Source: Parvivirga hydrogeniphila | GTDB lineage: Bacteria; Actinomycetota; Coriobacteriia; Anaerosomatales; Anaerosomataceae | Direction: 5' to 3' | DNA length: 64,000 bases | Assembly: GCF_023371205.1 (NCBI RefSeq) | Contig: NZ_JAMCCO010000002.1 | Location: 1-64,000, forward strand | Shown: positions 36,461 to 44,120 of the stretch, one piece after another | Numbering within the stretch: the first letter of the stretch is position 1 | Layout of the letters: each line of letters starts with the position of its first letter | Notes under the pieces: model-generated | What the model saw: only the letters and a program-made list of their open reading frames with translations | Database searches by the model: none | Told to the model about the DNA's origin: nothing | Program-made: the position numbers and the translations under genes

Positions 36461-38263
36461 TCACCTGCCCGCGCCCTGTGACGGAGCCGTTGATGTCGTG
36501 CTCGAGCTCTCCGTCGAACGCGTGGCCTCGCCCGTCGTCTCGACGCGCGGCGGTATCCCCAGGTGCGCCATGCAGAACGCGCCGATTTTCGAGAACGCGG
36601 GCGCCGCGACCGTCCCGCCGTAGATCGCGCCGGACGGCTCGTCGACCGTCACGACAATGACAACAGCCGGATCGTCCGCCGGTAGGAAGCCCGAGAACGA
36701 CGCGACGTACTTGCCTTTCGCGTACCCGCGCACGCCGTCGGTGCGCGCTTTCTGCGCCGTGCCTGTCTTGCCGGCCACGGTGTATCCAGGAACGGCCGCT
36801 CCCTTGCCGGTTCCCTCCGTGACGACGTCTTTGAGCACCTCGCGCATCGTCGCAGCGGTCTGCTCCGAGATGGCCCGGCGCGTCGGCCACTCGAGCTTCG
36901 TCGTCGGAGCATCGGGCAGCTGCTGCAGCACGTGCGGCGTCACGAGGTAACCGCCATTGCCGATCGCTGCGATCGCCCGCGCCAGCTGGAGCGGCGTCAC
37001 GGCAAGCCCCTGCCCGAACGGGATGTTGCCGATGCTGGTGGACGACCAGTCCTTCGGCTTCGGCACGCTCGGCGCGGCCTCTCCGGGGTAGTCCACGCCG
37101 GAGCGCTCCGTGAGACCGAACCGTTCGAGGTACTCGTACATCTTCTCGGGCCCGAGCAGCAGCCCGAGCTTGACCGCTCCGACGTTCGACGAATTCGTGA
37201 CGATCTGCGTGAGCGTCCAGTCGACCGTGCCTCGCGGATGCGCCTCGTGGATCGTGCGCGTGCCGATCTTGAGCGTCGGCGGCAGGCGGAACTTCGTGTG
37301 CGGCTGCGCCAAGCGCTCCTCGATGGCGGCCGCGGCCGTCACCGCCTTGACGGTGGAGCCAGGCTCGTACCGGTCCGTGACAGGGCGGCACCGGAAGGCC
37401 TGCGGGTCGGCTTCCGAGTACCGGTTGGGGTCGAAGTCCGGCACCGACGCGAGCGCCAGGATCGCGCCCGTCTTCGCGTCCATCACCACCACAGACCCGC
37501 TCTTGGCCTTCCATCGCTTCACGGTCTCGGCGAGCACTGTCTGGGCCTGGTACTGGATGTCCGCGTCGAGCGTGAGCACGATGTTCTGGCCGTCGATCGG
37601 CTCTTCTCTCAGGCTCACGCCACCCGGGATAGGCACGCCGCCGATGCCTTTCTCGCAGATGAGAACGCCTGGCTTGCCGGCGAGGAGCTCGTCGTACTGC
37701 TTCTCGACGCCTGACAGGCCGTTGCCGTCCACGCCGATGAACCCGAGAACCTGGCAGGCCAGGCTGCTTCCGGGATACACGCGTCTCGTGTCGTCCTGGA
37801 AGTAGATGCCCGCTAGCTTGAGCTGCTCCAGCGCTTGCGCTCGCTCGAGCGGCACCCTGCGCGCGAGGTACACGAAGTTGGACTTCTTCTCGAGCTTCGC
37901 CCGGTACGTCTCCTCGCTCCCCCCGAGCGTGGACGCGAGGGCGCGCGCCGCGGCCTGCGCGTCGGCCACTTCGCGCGGCACCGCATACACCGTCTTCGCG
38001 GCAGTCGTCACCGCCAGCGGCTTGCCTTCGCGGTCATAGATCGAGCCCCGCTGGGCCGGCAGCTCGAGCTCGCGGCTGCGCTGCTCTTTGGCCATGGCAG
38101 CGTACGCCGGACCTTCCACGAGTTGGATGTAGACGAGGCGCGCGCTGACAAGGACGAGCCCCGCCAGCAGCGATACGAGCACGAACAGGTAGCGTCCGAG
38201 CCGCCGTCCCCGGCCTCGATCCGCCCTCATCGCCGTCCCTTTCCGCCGAGCGCGCCCGCTCAT
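36461..38263 (-). CDS. ftsI: Class B penicillin-binding protein (FtsI/PBP2, septal transpeptidase)
   Basis: The 600-residue protein has a short cytoplasmic N-terminus, one membrane segment (about 24-46), a pedestal domain (RGSIYDREGKPLA) and a transpeptidase domain. That domain has SxxK (STVK, serine near 303), SxN (SSN, near 357) and KTG (GKTGTAQ, near 497). No PASTA repeats follow; the tail is Ser/Thr-rich. It cross-links septal wall and should pair with FtsW. It overlaps the FtsL-like gene by 4 bases. Confidence 0.95.
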   Translation of the reverse strand: MSGRARRKGTAMRADRGRGRRLGRYLFVLVSLLAGLVLVSARLVYIQLVEGPAYAAMAKEQRSRELELPAQRGSIYDREGKPLAVTTAAKTVYAVPREVADAQAAARALASTLGGSEETYRAKLEKKSNFVYLARRVPLERAQALEQLKLAGIYFQDDTRRVYPGSSLACQVLGFIGVDGNGLSGVEKQYDELLAGKPGVLICEKGIGGVPIPGGVSLREEPIDGQNIVLTLDADIQYQAQTVLAETVKRWKAKSGSVVVMDAKTGAILALASVPDFDPNRYSEADPQAFRCRPVTDRYEPGSTVKAVTAAAAIEERLAQPHTKFRLPPTLKIGTRTIHEAHPRGTVDWTLTQIVTNSSNVGAVKLGLLLGPEKMYEYLERFGLTERSGVDYPGEAAPSVPKPKDWSSTSIGNIPFGQGLAVTPLQLARAIAAIGNGGYLVTPHVLQQLPDAPTTKLEWPTRRAISEQTAATMREVLKDVVTEGTGKGAAVPGYTVAGKTGTAQKARTDGVRGYAKGKYVASFSGFLPADDPAVVIVVTVDEPSGAIYGGTVAAPAFSKIGAFCMAHLGIPPRVETTGEATRSTESSSTTSTAPSQGAGR

Positions 38264-38778
38264 CTGCGCGACGCGAGCCCGACGTCACCGACGAGCAGCG
38301 CCTGCGCCTCGCTCGCGACGATCTCCTCGACGAGCCCAGCGAGCCGGCCTTTGCCGCTCGCGCCTTCCGAAGCGTGCGTGTTGGGCGCCTCAGCGCCCGT
38401 GCGAGCGGACGGAACGCAGATGTACTTCGGGGGAGCCGTGGTGCTCATGTTGAGCGCGCTCGACGCGAGCGCTCCGATACGAGAGGGCGCCTCGAGGGCG
38501 CTGCAGTCCGCCTCGAGCTCCCGCGTCTCGAGCAGCTCGGTGCGGATGGAGCGCTCGAGCCTGTGCGCGTCGATAGCCGCCTCCTGGGCCCGGACGGCGA
38601 CCGCGACGCGGGCCACCCCGGCGAATGCGAGGAGCGCGATCGCGGCGATCGAGACCTGCGTGACCAGCGCGGAGGTGCGGCGCTGCCGCCGCCGGGGGCC
38701 AGCGGAGGTGCGCACAGAAGCGCCGGATCGCCTGACCGGGCGCTCGTACACCTCCATCTTCCGCGCAGGAAGGCCCAT
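38260..38778 (-). CDS. FtsL-like cell division membrane protein
   Basis: The 172-residue protein has a basic cytoplasmic N-terminus, a single membrane segment (about 38-62) and a helical coiled-coil part (AHRLERSIRTELLETRELE). A disordered extracytoplasmic tail follows. Position between rsmH and the PBP gene, size and topology match FtsL, whose sequence is poorly conserved. FtsL joins FtsQ and FtsB to activate FtsWI. The C-terminal tail (about 110-172) is longer than usual. Confidence 0.8.
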   Translation of the reverse strand: MGLPARKMEVYERPVRRSGASVRTSAGPRRRQRRTSALVTQVSIAAIALLAFAGVARVAVAVRAQEAAIDAHRLERSIRTELLETRELEADCSALEAPSRIGALASSALNMSTTAPPKYICVPSARTGAEAPNTHASEGASGKGRLAGLVEEIVASEAQALLVGDVGLASRR

Positions 38779-38789
38779 CGCTCACCTCA

Positions 38790-39743
38790 TCACGCCATCG
38801 CCTCTGAAACCTTCTCGGCCACCCTGAGCTTCGCGCTGCGAGCCCGCGGATTGGCCGCGATCTCCTCGGCCGACGGAACGATCGGCCGTCTTGTCACGAC
38901 TCGGATAACCGGCACTCTGCCGCACGCGCACTCCGGGAGACCGGGCGGACAGACGCATCCCTGCATCGCATCCGCGAAGATCCGCTTCACGATGCGGTCT
39001 TCGAGCGAGTGGTACGAGATCACCGCGATCCTCCCGCCAGGTACGAGCCACCCGATCGCCGACTCGATGCCTCGCTCCACTGAGCGCAGCTCCTGGTTGA
39101 CCTCGATGCGCAGCGCCTGGAACGTGCGCTTCGCCGGGTGACCGCCTTCACGCCGCGCTGCCGCGGGGATCGCAGCCTTGACGACGTCGACGAGGTCCCC
39201 GGTGGTCGCGATCGGATGGCGGGCCCGCGCGGCGACGATGAAAGCTGCGATGCGCGAGGCCCACCGCTCCTCCCCGTACTCGCGGATGACCCGGGCGAGC
39301 TCCTCTTCGCTGTAGGTGTTGACGATGTCGGCCGCGGTCGGCTGCGATGATGCGGCGTCCATCCGCATGTCCAGCGGCGCGTCGCGGTGGTACGAGAAAC
39401 CGCGGCCGGCCTCGTCAAGCTGGAAGGAGGAGACTCCGAGGTCGAAGATGAAGGCGTCGACGTACGGGATCCTCGCCTCCACGAGCAGGTCGTCGAGATC
39501 CCCGTAGTCACCCTTGAGCAGGATGATCGTCTGCTGGCCGAGGGGTAGTACGTCTCGTGCTGCGGTGAGTGCGGCGTCGTCTTTGTCGATTCCCACGAGG
39601 ATCCCCGTGGGCGCGATAAGCTGTGCAGCCCGTTTCGCGTGTCCTGCCCCGCCCAAGGTACAGTCGACAACGATCGAACCGTCGTGCAACGTCAGGTGCT
39701 GCGTCACCTCGGCCAGCAAAACTGGGGTGTGCCGGTATTCCAT
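38790..39743 (-). CDS. rsmH: 16S rRNA m4C1402 methyltransferase RsmH (MraW)
   Basis: RsmH N4-methylates C1402 of 16S rRNA with SAM. The 317-residue protein starts MEYRHTPVLLAEV and has the SAM site VDCTLGGAGHA, DLGVSSFQLD, the long insert with DMRMD and the C-terminal SYHSLEDRIVKR. A four-cysteine patch (CVCPPGLPECAC) is present. It lies 10 bases after the mraZ stop. Confidence 0.96.
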   Translation of the reverse strand: MEYRHTPVLLAEVTQHLTLHDGSIVVDCTLGGAGHAKRAAQLIAPTGILVGIDKDDAALTAARDVLPLGQQTIILLKGDYGDLDDLLVEARIPYVDAFIFDLGVSSFQLDEAGRGFSYHRDAPLDMRMDAASSQPTAADIVNTYSEEELARVIREYGEERWASRIAAFIVAARARHPIATTGDLVDVVKAAIPAAARREGGHPAKRTFQALRIEVNQELRSVERGIESAIGWLVPGGRIAVISYHSLEDRIVKRIFADAMQGCVCPPGLPECACGRVPVIRVVTRRPIVPSAEEIAANPRARSAKLRVAEKVSEAMA

Positions 39744-39753
39744 TCTCAAGGCC

Positions 39754-40188
39754 CTACAAGATGCCGAGCTCAGCGAGTTCCCGTGCAACGTCCTCGATAC
39801 GCTCGGCAGTCTCGCCGTTGTAGGCGGCCCAGCGGGCCGCGTCCCACAGCTCGATGCGGTTGCCGTTGCCGATCACCGCGACCTCCTTCTCGAGGCGCGC
39901 GTGCTCCCGCAGGTTCGCAGGCAGCGAGATCCGGCCCGCAGAGTCGAGCTCGGTCTCGATGGCGCCCGAGGTGAAGAAGCGCCGTACCTGGCGGAAGCGC
40001 GGGTCGAAGTCGTCCTGCTCCATCAGCCGGCGGATGAATGCGCGGTACTCCTCGGCGGAGTACACGTAGAGGCACTCACCGAGGCCCTTCGCGACCACGA
40101 GCTTGCCCGTCATCTCCGCCCGGTACTTCACAGGCAAAGACAGGCGCCCCTTGGCGTCCAGCACGTGCTGGTACTCGCCGAGAAACAT
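39754..40188 (-). CDS. mraZ: Transcriptional regulator MraZ
   Basis: MraZ is an AbrB-like DNA-binding protein that represses the dcw operon it heads. The 144-residue protein has two MraZ repeats: FLGEYQHVLDAKGRLSLPVK and the second with ELDSAGRISLPANLREHA. The DxKGR motifs bind DNA. AGGAGGGACGGG precedes the ATG. TGGG-type repeats in and upstream of its promoter fit autoregulation. Confidence 0.96.
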   Translation of the reverse strand: MFLGEYQHVLDAKGRLSLPVKYRAEMTGKLVVAKGLGECLYVYSAEEYRAFIRRLMEQDDFDPRFRQVRRFFTSGAIETELDSAGRISLPANLREHARLEKEVAVIGNGNRIELWDAARWAAYNGETAERIEDVARELAELGIL

Positions 40189-40247
40189 CCCGTCCCTCCT
40201 GGCTCCTCCGGGACACCTTCCGAGGCACACCGCGCCTCGCTGCCACT

Positions 40248-40276
40248 ACGATATTCCACCGCGTCCCACTTTGCAA
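40248..40276 (-). promoter_or_regulatory. mra/dcw operon promoter with MraZ-type boxes
   Basis: TTGCAA (40271-40276) and TATCGT (40248-40253) are 17 bases apart. The spacer holds TGGGA-N5-TGGAA (40254-40268), the 10-base spacing known for MraZ boxes. Further TGGG copies lie upstream at 40286-40290, 40294-40298, 40306-40310 and 40325-40329, with less regular spacing. Binding in the spacer would block RNA polymerase (inference from the family). Confidence 0.7.
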
Positions 40277-40445
40277 CACTTTTTCACCCAATTTCCCACA
40301 CAATCGCCCACACGCGCACCCTTGTCCCACGCATGGCATCCAGCGCGCCGTCCGCGAACCCGTCGCTCTCGCCGCGCGTCAAACGGTCAGACGGGCAGGA
40401 ATCGGGCCTTGACAGCGGAATGAAGGAAGCGACGGCGCGACGTGG

Positions 40446-40475
40446 TTGCCGGCGGTCGGCACTGAGGGATAGAAT
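40446..40475 (+). promoter_or_regulatory. Promoter of the small membrane peptide/DUF4349 unit
   Basis: TTGCCG (40446-40451) and TAGAAT (40470-40475) are 18 bases apart, about 40 bases before the start at 40515. A stray TTGACA at about 40409 has no -10 partner. Confidence 0.55.
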
Positions 40476-40514
40476 CAGCGCGTACCCGCGGGCGCGATGG
40501 AGGTGAACACCCCT

Positions 40515-40664
40515 ATGGGAGATTTCGCACCACTGGGCTTCAACGTCGCGAGCATCGTGTTCAACATGCTCGTGGTCGCGTTCTTCGCCGTGGTGGCGAT
40601 CGGGATCGGCTTCCTTGCCTATGCTGCCAAGCAGCTGAAGGCGCGCGAAGACCAGGTCTCGTAG
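40515..40664 (+). CDS. 49-residue single-pass membrane peptide
   Basis: The predicted product begins MGDFAPLGFNVASIVFNMLV. It has one membrane helix (about 12-36), then a charged tail ending KAREDQVS. GGAGGTG lies 9 bases before the ATG; an in-frame ATG at 40497 lacks a ribosome site. A promoter lies just upstream. No family is recognised. It sits alone between the mraZ promoter and the DUF4349 gene, 102 bases away, so it could be cotranscribed with the latter. Short length limits certainty, but promoter, ribosome site and hydrophobic pattern agree. Confidence 0.65.
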   Translation: MGDFAPLGFNVASIVFNMLVVAFFAVVAIGIGFLAYAAKQLKAREDQVS

Positions 40665-40692
40665 CGCTCGACCGAACGACATCCGCTGGCTC

Positions 40693-40732
40693 GACGCCCT
40701 GTTCCGCTCGATCGTGACGGCGGCAGGGCGTC
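40693..40732 (+). other. Inverted repeat between the membrane peptide and DUF4349 genes
   Basis: GACGCCCTG (40693-40701) and CAGGGCGTC (40724-40732) pair perfectly around a 22-base loop, followed by GTCGTCTT. It may be a leaky terminator that lowers transcription into the downstream gene. Confidence 0.4.
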
Positions 40733-40766
40733 GTCGTCTTCGGCCACAAGGATGGAGGACGGACAG

Positions 40767-41777
40767 ATGAAGCGGAACGGACACCGGCTCGCTGCAAGCG
40801 CCCTTGCCATCGCGCTCCTGCTCGCGGTGCTCTCCTCGGCAGGGTGCTCCGGGGTGAAGGAGCTCTCCGACGTGCTCGGCACCGCAACGTCGTCTGGCAC
40901 GGCGGCCTCTCGGGGAGTCGTCGAGCAGACCGCTCCCGAACAAGCGCCCTCCAAGTACGCAGGCGCTGCAGGGACTGCGGAAGGCGCGCCAGACCAGGCG
41001 ACAGCCGGGCCCACGCTCGCAGGGCCGCTCATAATCAAGAACAAGACGATGCGCATCGAGGTGAAGGCCGTGAAGGCCGCAGTGGACGAGATCCGCTCGC
41101 TCGCCTCGAAGCACGGCGGCTCGATCACCGGCCTCAACGTCGCCACTGACGACGAGCCGCCCATCTACCGCCCCGAGGCGGTCGACTACGGAACCGGCTC
41201 CCAGGCGCTTCGCGGCTGGGTGACCGTCCGCGTTCCCGTGGGCGCGTACGAGGCATTCGTCACCGACGTCTCGGCCATCGGCACCGTGAAGAGCCAGTCA
41301 GAGTCTGCAGAAGACGTCACGCAGCAGCACGTGGACCTCAAGGCACGGCTCGACAACCTTCGCGCCGAGGAGAAGCGCCTTCGCGAGTTCTTCGCGGCGG
41401 CCAAGAACGTCGACGAGATGCTCGCTGTCGAGCGGGAGCTCTCACGCGTCCGAGGCGAGATCGAGAGCCTCGATGCGCAGGTGCAGTACCTCGAACGGCA
41501 GGCCGCGATGGCCACGGTGACGATCGAGCTCACGGAACCGCAGCCGATCATCCGTCCTCAGGGCGAGAGCTGGGGCTTCCTCGACGCGATCACCACGGGA
41601 TTCCGTGGCGCGGCTGCGACGATAAAGATCCTGATCGTCGTGGCGCTCACGCTGCTGCCTCTCGTCGTCCTGGCAGCCGCGCTCTTCTACGCGGTGAGGG
41701 CCATCGTCCGGCGGAGACGGGCCCACAAGGCGGCCGCTGCCTCCGAGAACGACCTGGCCGAGAGCGGTCTCAGCTGA
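40767..41777 (+). CDS. DUF4349-domain lipoprotein
   Basis: The 336-residue protein has a lipoprotein signal (lipobox SSAGC, C27) and a low-complexity linker. A DUF4349 domain follows, with a beta part (MRIEVKAVKAAVDEI, WVTVRVPVGAYEAFV) and a coiled-coil hairpin (about 180-250). A membrane segment lies near the C-terminus (about 283-310) with a basic tail. The family's function is unknown. Anchored at both ends, it may sense or brace the envelope (inference). The ATG at 40767 has GGAGGACG upstream. Its 3' end overlaps the convergent gene by 8 bases. Confidence 0.88.
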   Translation: MKRNGHRLAASALAIALLLAVLSSAGCSGVKELSDVLGTATSSGTAASRGVVEQTAPEQAPSKYAGAAGTAEGAPDQATAGPTLAGPLIIKNKTMRIEVKAVKAAVDEIRSLASKHGGSITGLNVATDDEPPIYRPEAVDYGTGSQALRGWVTVRVPVGAYEAFVTDVSAIGTVKSQSESAEDVTQQHVDLKARLDNLRAEEKRLREFFAAAKNVDEMLAVERELSRVRGEIESLDAQVQYLERQAAMATVTIELTEPQPIIRPQGESWGFLDAITTGFRGAAATIKILIVVALTLLPLVVLAAALFYAVRAIVRRRRAHKAAAASENDLAESGLS

Positions 41778-42045
41778 CGCCGGTCTGCGCTGTGCGGCCG
41801 CGCACGAGCCCTGCGACGATCGACAGGAGCACGTGCGCGGCCGTCACGATGCCTCCCGCCGCAAGCGGCACGACGACAAGATCGCGCGGGCCCAGCGACG
41901 AAGGACCGGGCGCTCCCTGCGAGCCTGCGTAGGTGAGGAGGGCCCCTGCGAGCACGCCGACGGCCACGCCGAGACCCCACGAGAGCGCGTGCACGAGTTC
42001 GCGGCCAGCGCTCCACGGGGCCCCATCGCCTGCGACGAGCCGCAT
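41770..42045 (-). CDS. Small two-pass membrane protein after the nucleoside transporter
   Basis: The 91-residue product has two hydrophobic segments (about 17-41 and 55-80) and no recognised domain. It begins 5 bases after the stop of the downstream permease gene, so it is probably the last gene of the transporter operon. It might be an accessory subunit (inference). It overlaps the 3' end of the opposite-strand DUF4349 gene by 8 bases. Confidence 0.7.
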   Translation of the reverse strand: MRLVAGDGAPWSAGRELVHALSWGLGVAVGVLAGALLTYAGSQGAPGPSSLGPRDLVVVPLAAGGIVTAAHVLLSIVAGLVRGRTAQTGVS

Positions 42046-42049
42046 GCGC

Positions 42050-43003
42050 CTAGCCCTTCTCGTACGGCTGCCCCACCGCTGCGGGCCCGACGGCCCGGCC
42101 GATCACGCCTGCGAGCACGATGACCGTGAGGACGTACGGCAGCATGAGGAAGAACTGCGGCGGGATGTCGATCTGGCCGCGGAACATCTGCAGCTTGATC
42201 TGCAAGGCGTCAGCGAAACCGAACAGCAGCGATGCGAGGTACGAGCCCACCGGCGTCCAGCGGCCGAAGATGTTGGCGGCAAGCGCGATGAAGCCTCGGC
42301 CGTTCGTCATGTTCTCCGTGAAGCTGCCCACCTGCTCGATGACCAGGTTCGCACCCGCGAGGCCGGCCAGAGCGCCGCTCATCAAGACCGCGACCCACCT
42401 GCCCCGGTACACGCTGATGCCGACGGTGTCGGCGGCCTTCGGATGCTCGCCCAGAGCCCGCAACCGCAGCCCCCAGCGGGTCTTGTAGAGCGCCCACTGC
42501 GCGACGATGGCGATGATGACGGCCGCGTACACGATGGGCGTGTGCGACAAGAAGACCCCCTCGATCCACCGCAGCACCTCTCCCCCGAAGCCCGCCAACG
42601 GCTTGGGGAACGAGAAGAGCGGCCGGATCATCGTCACGGGGTCGGTCGTCCCGGGATGCCCGTACAGCCGCTCCATCAGAAAGCCGGTGAGCCCAAGGGC
42701 GAGGATGTTGAGACCCGTGCCGGACACCACCTGGTCGGCCCTCAGGTTGATCGACGCGAACGCGTGGATCGCGGCGATCGCAACGCCTGCAAGGATCGCT
42801 GCGAGGACGCCCACCCAGGGATTGCCGGTCGCCAGCGTGACAGCAGCGCCGGCGAACGCGCCCGTGAGCATGATGCCCTCGAGCGCGATGTTCACGACGC
42901 CTGAGCGCTCGCAGATCGTCCCGCCGATGGCTGCGAGCGCAAGCGGGGTCGCCATCCGCAGCGCCGAGGCGAACAGGTCCGGGGTGATGATGTCACCGAG
43001 CAC
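42050..43003 (-). CDS. Nucleoside ABC transporter permease 2 (BMP-type system)
   Basis: The 317-residue polytopic permease belongs to the BPD_transp_2 family (GGTICERSGVVNIALEGIML, WVGVLAAILAGVAIAAIHAF, LGLNILALGLTGF-like pattern, LGEHPKAADTVGI). Homologues work with BMP lipoproteins to import nucleosides. The GTG start overlaps the preceding permease by 11 bases. GGAGGCGC lies upstream. Confidence 0.92.
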   Translation of the reverse strand: MLGDIITPDLFASALRMATPLALAAIGGTICERSGVVNIALEGIMLTGAFAGAAVTLATGNPWVGVLAAILAGVAIAAIHAFASINLRADQVVSGTGLNILALGLTGFLMERLYGHPGTTDPVTMIRPLFSFPKPLAGFGGEVLRWIEGVFLSHTPIVYAAVIIAIVAQWALYKTRWGLRLRALGEHPKAADTVGISVYRGRWVAVLMSGALAGLAGANLVIEQVGSFTENMTNGRGFIALAANIFGRWTPVGSYLASLLFGFADALQIKLQMFRGQIDIPPQFFLMLPYVLTVIVLAGVIGRAVGPAAVGQPYEKG

Positions 43004-44120
43004 GAGCGAGCGCCTCCTTCTGCCGCTTCTGGATGAACCACTGCACCACAGACTCGGACGCGATGAGGAAGATCACGAGCGCCTGGATGATGAGCACGAT
43101 CTTCTGCGGCACGTCCGCCTCGAGCTGCATCGTGCCGGAGCCTGCCGACATCGCACCGAACAGCAGCGCCGCGGGAATCACGCCGAGCGGATGGTTCTTC
43201 GCCACGAGCGCGACGGCGATCCCGGTGAAGCCGAACCCGGAGGAGAACTGGTCGAAGATGCGGTGATGCACGCCCATCACCTCGACCGCTCCCGCGAGTC
43301 CGGCGAGCGCGCCGGAGATGCACAAGGACTTGACGATCGTCGCAGGCACGGAGATGCCTGCGTTCTCTGAGGCCCACGGGTTGTAGCCGACGGCCCGGTT
43401 CTCGTACCCCAGCGTGGTGTACTTCAAGATGAGCCACACGATCACAGCGAAGAAGACCGCGACGAAGATGCCCATGTGCGCTCGGCCGAGCTTCAGCAAC
43501 GGCATGGCCGTAAGCGTCGCATCGGAGAAGAGGGACTGGATCCTCGGGAGCTGGGCCGACGTCCCGATCATCTCGGTCTGCGGGATCTGGCCCGGCGCCT
43601 TCAGCGGCCCGACGACAAGCCACGACACGATGTACTTGCCGATGTAGGTGAACATCATCGTGGTGATGACCTCGTGAGCGCCGATGCGGGCCTTGAGGAC
43701 GGCCGGCACGAACGCCCATGCGGCGCCAGCAGCCATGGCAGCAAGCAGCACCACAGGCAACGCGATCACAGGCGACATGCCGCCCAGGCGCACGCCCAGG
43801 TACGCGGCCGCGAGCCCGCCGATGAACAGCTGCCCTTCGGCGCCGATGTTGAACAGCCCAGCGCGGAAGCCGTACGCCACGGCCAGGCCCGTGAACATGA
43901 GCGGGGTCGCACGCAAGAGCGTGTCCCCCACCGCCTTCGGGCTCCCGAGCGCGCCTTTGAACAGCGCTGCGAACGCGGCCCCGGCGTCATACCCGGAGAT
44001 CCACATGATGATCGAGCCGATGCCGATAGCGATGATGACGGAGACGACCGGCGCTCCGGCCTTCTGGACGAAGGTCATCCACGGCTTCTGCTCAGGCAGC
44101 GCTTCGTGGGTCTCGCTCAT
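42993..44120 (-). CDS. Nucleoside ABC transporter permease 1 (BMP-type system)
   Basis: The 375-residue membrane protein is the larger permease of the pair. It has an extended N-terminus, RAGLFNIGAEGQLFIGGL (the family signature), FKARIGAHEVITTMM-like loop and a C-terminal coupling helix GFTGIAVALVAKNHPLGV. It overlaps the ATPase gene by 4 bases. Together with the other permease it forms the channel. Confidence 0.93.
   Translation of the reverse strand: MSETHEALPEQKPWMTFVQKAGAPVVSVIIAIGIGSIIMWISGYDAGAAFAALFKGALGSPKAVGDTLLRATPLMFTGLAVAYGFRAGLFNIGAEGQLFIGGLAAAYLGVRLGGMSPVIALPVVLLAAMAAGAAWAFVPAVLKARIGAHEVITTMMFTYIGKYIVSWLVVGPLKAPGQIPQTEMIGTSAQLPRIQSLFSDATLTAMPLLKLGRAHMGIFVAVFFAVIVWLILKYTTLGYENRAVGYNPWASENAGISVPATIVKSLCISGALAGLAGAVEVMGVHHRIFDQFSSGFGFTGIAVALVAKNHPLGVIPAALLFGAMSAGSGTMQLEADVPQKIVLIIQALVIFLIASESVVQWFIQKRQKEALARAR

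Larger units (their letters stand above)
40189..40514. other. Divergent control region between mraZ and the 49-aa membrane peptide gene
   Basis: This 326-base gene-free stretch holds the mraZ promoter with TGGG repeats on the minus side and a promoter for the plus-strand genes on the other. The part 40260-40310 is visibly less GC-rich. No other gene or RNA was recognised in it. Confidence 0.7.

Noticed and set aside
34886..36481. A 531-codon plus-strand open frame opposite murE
   Set aside because: Same composition artefact; murE on the other strand has all its motifs.
40405..40440. TTGACA near 40409 as promoter of the 49-residue peptide gene
   Set aside because: No acceptable -10 at 16-18 bases; the TTGCCG/TAGAAT pair further down fits better.
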